Shown here piece by piece: positions 7,181 through 11,027 of a stretch of 11,027 nucleotides of DNA. Position 1 is the stretch's first letter; every line of letters begins with the position of its first letter. Made by a program: the position numbers and the translations under genes. Under the pieces are notes generated by a model. The model made no database searches and was not told the DNA's origin. It saw only the letters and a list, made by a program, of their open reading frames with translations. Source of the stretch: CAYVBJ01 sp964415185 (GTDB taxonomy: Bacteria; Bacteroidota; Rhodothermia; Balneolales; Balneolaceae); NCBI GenBank assembly GCA_964415185.1, contig CAYPZI010000097.1:1-11027 (forward strand), given 5' to 3'.

Positions 7181-7222
7181 AAATCCGTGTAATCCGGTTA
7201 ATCAGTCAAATCCGCGATTCAA
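7181..7222. repeat. 42-base direct repeat, copy B, overlapping the tgt 3' end
   Basis: This is the partner of 7063-7104, starting AAATCCGTGTAATCCG and ending AATCCGCGATTCAA. Read on the minus strand, its end encodes the last residues of TGT (VESRI) and the TGA stop at 7206-7208, so a repeat of the intergenic family has become the end of a coding sequence. Confidence 0.8.
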
Positions 7223-8333
7223 CAGACTGCGACATCTGATCATACCACCCCGAAAAAGTGGAATTCTGAATACGGTTTCTGATCTGATCCATGAGCCAGA
7301 GATAAAAAGTAAGATTGTGAAGGGATGAGAGCACAAGGCCCAAAATCTCATTGCTGCGAAACAGGTGATGTATGTAGCTCATGGAATAGTTGGTGCAAAG
7401 ATCAGACGGAAAGTCCTCATCCAGCGGCCGGTGATGGTTTTTCCACTTGGCATTGCGGATATTGATGGTACCGTTTCGTGTAAAAATCATGCCGTTGCGG
7501 GCATTCCGGGTCGGCATTACACAATCGAACATATCGATTCCCCTGGCCACACACTGCAGCAGGTTGGCGGGAGTGCCGACCCCCATCAGGTAGCGGGGTT
7601 TATCTTCAGGTAAAAAATCCGTATTCAGGCCGGTGATTTCGTACATCAGCTCAGTGGGTTCGCCTACACTCAGTCCGCCGATTGCAATCCCTTCGAAATC
7701 AAGAGAAGCAATAAAATCGGAAGATTCCTTCCTGAGATCGTGATATGTGCCACCCTGCACAATGCCGAATTGAAGCTGCCTGTGAGTGTAATGAGAATTT
7801 GAATTCAAAAACGCCTTGCGTCCCCGTTCTGCCCAGCGATGAGTAAGGTGCATTGAGTTTTTTACATATTCATAATCGGCGGGATAGGGCGGACACTCGT
7901 CGAGAATCATCATGATATCGGAACCGAGTATTCTTTGAATCTCAACAACATTTTCCGGGGTAAACAGGTGTTCGGAGCCGTCAAGATGGCTTTTAAATTG
8001 TGCTCCTTCTTCATGTAATTCGCGGTTATCGGCCAGCGAGAAAATCTGGTAACCGCCTGAATCGGTCAGGATCGGCTTTTCCCAGTTCATAAACTTGTGG
8101 AGCCCGCCGGCCGCTTTCATAATATCCATCCCCGGCCTCAGGTAGAGGTGATAGGTGTTTCCGAGGATGATTTGAGCCCGGATCTTTTCAACCAGTTCAT
8201 CCTGTTTTACTGCTTTCACGGTTCCTGCCGTACCGACAGGCATGAATATAGGCGTTTGGATTTTGCCATGATCTGTCTCCAGCACACCAAGGCGGGCTTT
8301 GCTGCCGTCTGTGTTTTTTAAAAGTTTGAACAA
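7206..8333 (-). CDS. tgt: Queuine/preQ1 tRNA-guanine transglycosylase
   Basis: A 375-residue cytosolic enzyme that exchanges guanine-34 for a 7-deazaguanine in GUN-anticodon tRNAs (queuosine pathway). The catalytic set is complete: TDSGGYQIFS with Asp91 (90-99), ILDECPP with Asp145 (143-149), VQGG (192-195), IGGLSVGE (218-225) and GIDMFDCVMPTRNARNG with the nucleophile Asp270. The zinc site is odd: bacterial TGTs have CxCxxC plus His, but here the region reads DEDFPSDLCTNYS, leaving Cys313 and His339, with Phe308 and Ser310 in the first two cysteine positions. The start codon is TTG (8331-8333): an in-frame TGA lies two codons upstream, no ATG is available, and FKLLK at the N-terminus is conserved. 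The C-terminal residues VESRI and the stop come from an intergenic repeat. It is divergent from the phosphotransferase gene across 68 bases; its metabolic role is separate from its glycan neighbours. Confidence 0.96.
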   Translation of the reverse strand: MFKLLKNTDGSKARLGVLETDHGKIQTPIFMPVGTAGTVKAVKQDELVEKIRAQIILGNTYHLYLRPGMDIMKAAGGLHKFMNWEKPILTDSGGYQIFSLADNRELHEEGAQFKSHLDGSEHLFTPENVVEIQRILGSDIMMILDECPPYPADYEYVKNSMHLTHRWAERGRKAFLNSNSHYTHRQLQFGIVQGGTYHDLRKESSDFIASLDFEGIAIGGLSVGEPTELMYEITGLNTDFLPEDKPRYLMGVGTPANLLQCVARGIDMFDCVMPTRNARNGMIFTRNGTINIRNAKWKNHHRPLDEDFPSDLCTNYSMSYIHHLFRSNEILGLVLSSLHNLTFYLWLMDQIRNRIQNSTFSGWYDQMSQSVESRI

Positions 8334-8401
8334 GAATCAGTAAGATTTTTTAAAAATTATTTCAGGATTATAAAAATCGTTATTTTCCCGCTTCATTAAC
8401 A

Positions 8402-9826
8402 ATGATTTCTTTTGGTTTGATACGTTTTAAGCGATTTCGGGAAACCATATTTACTTTTTTACTGGATGCACTGATCCTGTGTCTTGCCTGGTTTCTGTTT
8501 TATACAACTGAAACGGAGCTTTTGAACCGTTTTATTGAGAGCAGTGAATTCACCTTTCTGACGCTGGGTGCGTTGCATGTTACTTTCTGGCTGATTGTAA
8601 ATGCCGGAATGGGGCTTTACAAGAAACTATACCTGATATCAAGGTTTGATGAATTTCTGAAAGTGGTAAAGGCAACTGTTACAGGTACACTAATTTTCTA
8701 TTTTATCTCAACGATTGATGCCCGGCTTGATTTCCAGGATGCAATAAGTACTACGGCTCTCTACTTCTTTTATGTCGGATTTTGCATGTCGGTAAACCGT
8801 TTTGTTATCCGTTCGGTGCAAAGAATGTATGCAATGAGGGGAAAGGGGCTTCACAGGGCTGTAATTGTCGGCACAGGCAAGTCGGCCAAAACAGCGTACG
8901 AAGACCTGAACAGAAATAAAACTCTGGGTATGCAGGTGCTCGGGTTTGTTCATTTGAATGGTGAGGATACAGGCAATCAAATTGACGTAGACGAGAGCGA
9001 AGTTTTAGGAGATCTTTCGCAAATCAGGGAAATCATCAAAACACTTGAAATTCAGGAAGTGATTGTTGCCCTTGAACCGGAAAGGAGAGAAGATCTGGTA
9101 AAAGTGATCAGTGAAGCGGATTTGCCTGATATCAGCCTGAAACTGCTCCCCGATTTCTTTCAGCTTGTAAACGGGCTAAACAAAACCAACCAGATTTTCG
9201 GCTTGCCCCTGATTGATGTTTCTCCGAGCCCCTTGTCTCTGCATGAAAAATTTCTGAAAAGAGTTATCGATATTTTTGTTTCGTTGTTGGTACTGATTTT
9301 GACGGCTCCCCTGATGGTGGCAATAGCTGTAGCTATAAAATTCACTTCCGAAGGCCCTGCCATTTATAAGCAGAGAAGAGTTGGAAGAAACGGCAGGACC
9401 TTTACGATGTTAAAATTCAGAACAATGATAAATAATGCGGAGTCTGTCAGCGGCCCCACATGGGCCAGGGACGATGATCCCCGGATCACTAAAGTCGGGC
9501 AATGGCTGCGCAAACTGAGGCTGGATGAATTGCCCCAGTTCTTCAATGTATTAAAAGGGGACATGAGCCTTGTAGGGCCAAGGCCTGAGAGGCCCCATTT
9601 TGTGGAACAATTTAAAAACCAGATTCCGCTTTACACCAGGCGCCTGAGGGTCAAGCCCGGAATTACCGGCTGGGCTCAGGTAAAATGGAAATACGATTCG
9701 TCCCTCGATGATGTGAAAGAAAAGACGAAATACGATCTTTTTTATGTTGAGAATATGTCGCTCAGAATGGATTTCAAGATTTTGTTTAATACGGTTTTTA
9801 CTGTGATCAGGGCAAAGGGGAAGTAA
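8402..9826 (+). CDS. Undecaprenyl-phosphate sugar phosphotransferase (polyprenyl glycosylphosphotransferase)
   Basis: A 474-residue inner-membrane enzyme of the large monotopic phosphoglycosyl transferase family (WbaP, WcaJ, EpsL type), which moves a hexose-1-phosphate from a nucleotide sugar to undecaprenyl phosphate to start O-antigen or exopolysaccharide assembly. Four membrane helices lie in the first 135 residues, then a Rossmann-like domain (AVIVGTGKSA, 153-162). The catalytic module has KRVIDIFVSLL (286-296) with its re-entrant helix, YKQRRVGRNGRTFTMLKFRT (322-341), LDELPQ with the catalytic Asp375-Glu376, LKGDMSLVGPRPERP (384-398), VKPGITGWAQV (417-427) and KYDLFYVENMSL (443-454). All key residues are present and the length is normal. 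The sugar cannot be read from sequence. ATG 8402 has no Shine-Dalgarno site. The next gene starts 1 base after the stop, so the two are co-transcribed and probably translationally coupled. Confidence 0.93.
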   Translation: MISFGLIRFKRFRETIFTFLLDALILCLAWFLFYTTETELLNRFIESSEFTFLTLGALHVTFWLIVNAGMGLYKKLYLISRFDEFLKVVKATVTGTLIFYFISTIDARLDFQDAISTTALYFFYVGFCMSVNRFVIRSVQRMYAMRGKGLHRAVIVGTGKSAKTAYEDLNRNKTLGMQVLGFVHLNGEDTGNQIDVDESEVLGDLSQIREIIKTLEIQEVIVALEPERREDLVKVISEADLPDISLKLLPDFFQLVNGLNKTNQIFGLPLIDVSPSPLSLHEKFLKRVIDIFVSLLVLILTAPLMVAIAVAIKFTSEGPAIYKQRRVGRNGRTFTMLKFRTMINNAESVSGPTWARDDDPRITKVGQWLRKLRLDELPQFFNVLKGDMSLVGPRPERPHFVEQFKNQIPLYTRRLRVKPGITGWAQVKWKYDSSLDDVKEKTKYDLFYVENMSLRMDFKILFNTVFTVIRAKGK

Positions 9827-9827
9827 G

Positions 9828-10556
9828 ATGCCAATGAAGACACTGGTAATTATACCAACTTACAACGAAGCTCATAATATCGGTAAAATGATCGAATCGA
9901 TCCTGAATTTGCCGGTTCAGGTTGATCTTTTGGTGATCGACGATCATTCGCCCGATGGTACTGCAGAAGTTGCCAGGGAGAAGCAGGATAAATACGGCGG
10001 ACGGGTACAGATCCTGGAAAGAGAAGGCAAGCTCGGCCTGGGCACGGCTTATGTCCGCGGCTTCCGGTATGCTATAGAACAGGGTTATAACTACGTCTGC
10101 GAAATGGATGCCGATTTTTCCCACAATCCGGAGGATTTGCCACGGCTTATAAATTGTGTGGAATCGGGAAAGGCGGATGTTGCTATCGGTTCCAGGTATT
10201 CGAATGGAATAAGCATCGTCAACTGGCCGCTGAGCCGGCTGATACTCTCTTATGCTGCTAACTTATACGCACGCTTTATCACAGGTTTGCCGATAAAAGA
10301 TACTACGGCAGGATTTAAATGTATACGGATCGAGGTGCTTAAAAAAATCGGAATCGATAAAATCAGGTCTAACGGCTATGCCTTTCAGATTGAAATACAT
10401 TTTCGTGCATGGAAAGCCGGCTTCAAATTGAAAGAGGTTTCGATCATTTTCAGGGAGAGGGAAGAGGGAGAATCAAAAATGAGCAAATCCATTGTACGGG
10501 AAGCAATCTGGCGAGTTTGGGCACTTAAAATCCGGAGCTTGACGGGCAGGTTGTGA
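9828..10556 (+). CDS. Polyprenol-phosphate mannose synthase-like GT2 glycosyltransferase
   Basis: A 242-residue GT2 enzyme of the DPM1/Ppm1 type, expected to transfer a sugar (often mannose) from a nucleotide sugar to polyprenyl phosphate at the inner membrane. Motifs run in family order: VIIPTYNEAHNIGKMI (7-22), LLVIDDHSPDGT (34-45), GKLGLGTAYVRGF (67-79), the metal-binding EMDADFSHNPEDLP (92-105, Asp94 and Asp96), IGSRYSNG (120-127), DTTAGFKCIR (158-167), SNGYAFQIE (181-189) and FREREEGESKMS (208-219). No C-terminal membrane helices are present, so it is the short soluble/peripheral form. The start follows the phosphotransferase stop by 1 base; ATG 9834 is an alternative that loses two residues. 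AAGGGGAAG just upstream could serve as ribosome binding site. The context suggests that the lipid-linked sugar serves surface-glycan assembly. The exact sugar is not determined. Confidence 0.9.
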   Translation: MPMKTLVIIPTYNEAHNIGKMIESILNLPVQVDLLVIDDHSPDGTAEVAREKQDKYGGRVQILEREGKLGLGTAYVRGFRYAIEQGYNYVCEMDADFSHNPEDLPRLINCVESGKADVAIGSRYSNGISIVNWPLSRLILSYAANLYARFITGLPIKDTTAGFKCIRIEVLKKIGIDKIRSNGYAFQIEIHFRAWKAGFKLKEVSIIFREREEGESKMSKSIVREAIWRVWALKIRSLTGRL

Positions 10557-10672
10557 TTTATATGTAGCAAAATTTTCTAAACAAGATAATAGTAAAGATG
10601 TAAAATTAGGGTTAATTAGATATCAGATTAAAATTTAAACCTGTTGATATTAGAATAATTCCTTACGGTTTG

Positions 10673-10740
10673 GTGTTTCTGCTGCCGGGCGACAAATGTA
10701 TAATTCAAGCAAAAACATGGAACCGGGCAGCAGCAAACAC
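10673..10740. repeat. Long imperfect inverted repeat, 16 paired bases per arm
   Basis: Left arm GTGTTTCTGCTGCCGG (10673-10688) pairs with right arm CCGGGCAGCAGCAAACAC (10723-10740): 16 base pairs interrupted by two single-base bulges on the right arm (10725 and 10734), loop 34 bases. It is GC-rich within AT-rich surroundings. It lies 117 bases past the preceding stop and 125 bases before the next start. No U-tract follows directly. It could be a terminator of the glycan pair, a leader structure or the remnant of a small mobile element. Confidence 0.75.
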
Positions 10741-10852
10741 TGGTTATGGCTCGAAAACTTTAATTTAATAAAGAATCAAATCTGATTAAGTTTTTCAAAT
10801 AATAATTAAATAATTGTTTACGTTGAGGATTAATATAAAGAAAAAAAAATAT

Positions 10853-10856
10853 GGAG
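10853..10856 (+). promoter_or_regulatory. Shine-Dalgarno site for the right-edge gene
   Basis: GGAG lies 8 bases before the ATG at 10865 and decides that start over the out-of-frame ATG at 10851. It stands out because most other genes in the window have no such site. Confidence 0.7.
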
Positions 10857-10864
10857 ATAAGATT

Positions 10865-11027
10865 ATGGCAAATGCAAAAGCTGAAGTTCAAGTTCTGAAG
10901 AGTTACACATCAAACACACAGGTTGGCTTTAGATATCCCGGATCAGGACCTAATAACCATGTTACAAATATTACCTTCAATTCATCACAAAGTCCAAGTG
11001 TGATGGCTACCGTGATAGTGAATGGTA
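10865..11027 (+). CDS. Partial gene, first 54 codons, unknown function
   Basis: The frame opens at ATG 10865 after a good GGAG site and stays open to the right edge. The visible protein starts MANAKAEVQVLKSYTSNTQ and continues through VGFRYPGSGPNN, then VTNITFNSSQSPSVMATVIV. It has no signal peptide or membrane segment and alternates polar and hydrophobic residues with many Ser, Thr and Asn, as in an all-beta protein. I do not recognise the family. It is separated from the glycan pair by a 308-base AT-rich spacer with a hairpin, so it is probably a separate transcription unit, perhaps well expressed given the ribosome binding site. Lack of the C-terminal part prevents any functional call. Confidence 0.6.
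   Translation, partial: MANAKAEVQVLKSYTSNTQVGFRYPGSGPNNHVTNITFNSSQSPSVMATVIVNG

Larger units (their letters stand above)
6593..7205. other. 613-base non-coding repeat mosaic between convergent genes
   Basis: The stretch lies between the 3' ends of the fusion gene (plus) and tgt (minus). It holds a GCCACGAAG-type unit (6617-6655), a CTGCGCAAT/CTCCGCGTAAATCAGCG unit (6685-6725), an ACGCGAAGCGCAAAG unit (6971-7003) and two copies of an AATCC..TCAGTC..AATCCGCGATTC unit, the second overlapping tgt. The middle part (about 6730-6960) matches nothing I recognise. GGCGG (6735-6739) and CCGCC (6771-6775) could close a 40-base structure there. No convincing gene, tRNA or clear U-tract terminator was found. 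A plus-strand frame at 6922-7239 simply reads through repeats. Confidence 0.7.
10557..10864. other. AT-rich spacer before the right-edge gene
   Basis: A 308-base gap, strongly A+T-rich compared with the glycan genes. It contains the large inverted repeat at 10673-10740 and a ribosome binding site at its end. No gene was found in it. A promoter for the right-edge gene must lie here or within the hairpin flank, but I cannot place one with confidence. Confidence 0.6.

Noticed and set aside
6593..7205. CRISPR array
   Set aside because: Repeats are imperfect, of several different families and not evenly spaced; no cas genes.
6922..7239. 105-codon plus-strand open frame in the repeat mosaic
   Set aside because: It reads through several repeat units and into the 3' end of tgt, has no ribosome binding site and no protein-like domain pattern.
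9807..10124. 105-codon minus-strand frame across the GT2 start
   Set aside because: Antisense shadow of two overlapping high-confidence genes without a domain of its own.
10673..10740. Integron attC site
   Set aside because: No RYYYAAC/GTTRRRY core sites at the ends, and no integrase or cassette array visible.

Overview
The window looks like a chromosomal segment of a free-living member of the FCB group, most like Balneolota/Rhodothermota or a close Bacteroidota relative. This rests on three things: a PorZ-like type IX secretion system (T9SS) protein with a PNPF-type C-terminal domain, mostly AT-rich start regions with no Shine-Dalgarno signal, and dispersed intergenic repeats of the GCCACGAAG and AATCCGTGTAATCCG kinds that are familiar from such genomes. 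The phylum call is inference; no rRNA or marker gene is present.

Layout, left to right. A gene runs off the left edge on the minus strand (1-113, 37 residues seen). Next come two minus-strand genes: a DUF4202 protein (305-883) and a cytoplasmic beta-propeller resembling the DUF4915/TIGR03032 group (1026-2027). Divergent from these is a plus-strand pair: a secreted double-propeller PorZ-like protein (2112-4460), then, after 2 bases, a 709-residue fusion of a GT2 glycosyltransferase with a polytopic phosphoglycosyl-transferase-like half (4463-6592). A 613-base non-coding stretch (6593-7205) is a mosaic of short repeats, one of which runs into the 3' end of tgt (7206-8333, minus strand). Divergent from tgt is a second glycan pair: a complete WbaP/EpsL-type polyprenyl-phosphate sugar phosphotransferase (8402-9826) and a polyprenol-phosphate mannose-synthase-like GT2 (9828-10556). 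The right end is AT-rich, with a strong imperfect hairpin, and then the first 54 codons of an unrecognised gene with a clear ribosome binding site.

How the genes fit together. The phosphotransferase would load a first sugar phosphate onto undecaprenyl phosphate. The GT2 half of the fusion could add a further sugar, and the DPM1-like GT2 could make a polyprenyl-phosphate sugar donor. In Porphyromonas, PorZ is the T9SS surface component tied to A-LPS-dependent anchoring of cargo, so a PorZ-like gene abutting a glycan-assembly gene is a suggestive link between secretion and surface glycan synthesis.

Most notable observations: (1) the C-terminal half of the fusion has lost the catalytic Asp-Glu of the phosphoglycosyl transferase family and about 32 residues of the core, while an intact paralogue sits 1.8 kb downstream; (2) the TGT lacks two of the three usual zinc cysteines; (3) the last codons and stop of tgt lie inside a copy of an intergenic repeat. 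No CRISPR array, transposase, tRNA or rRNA was seen.
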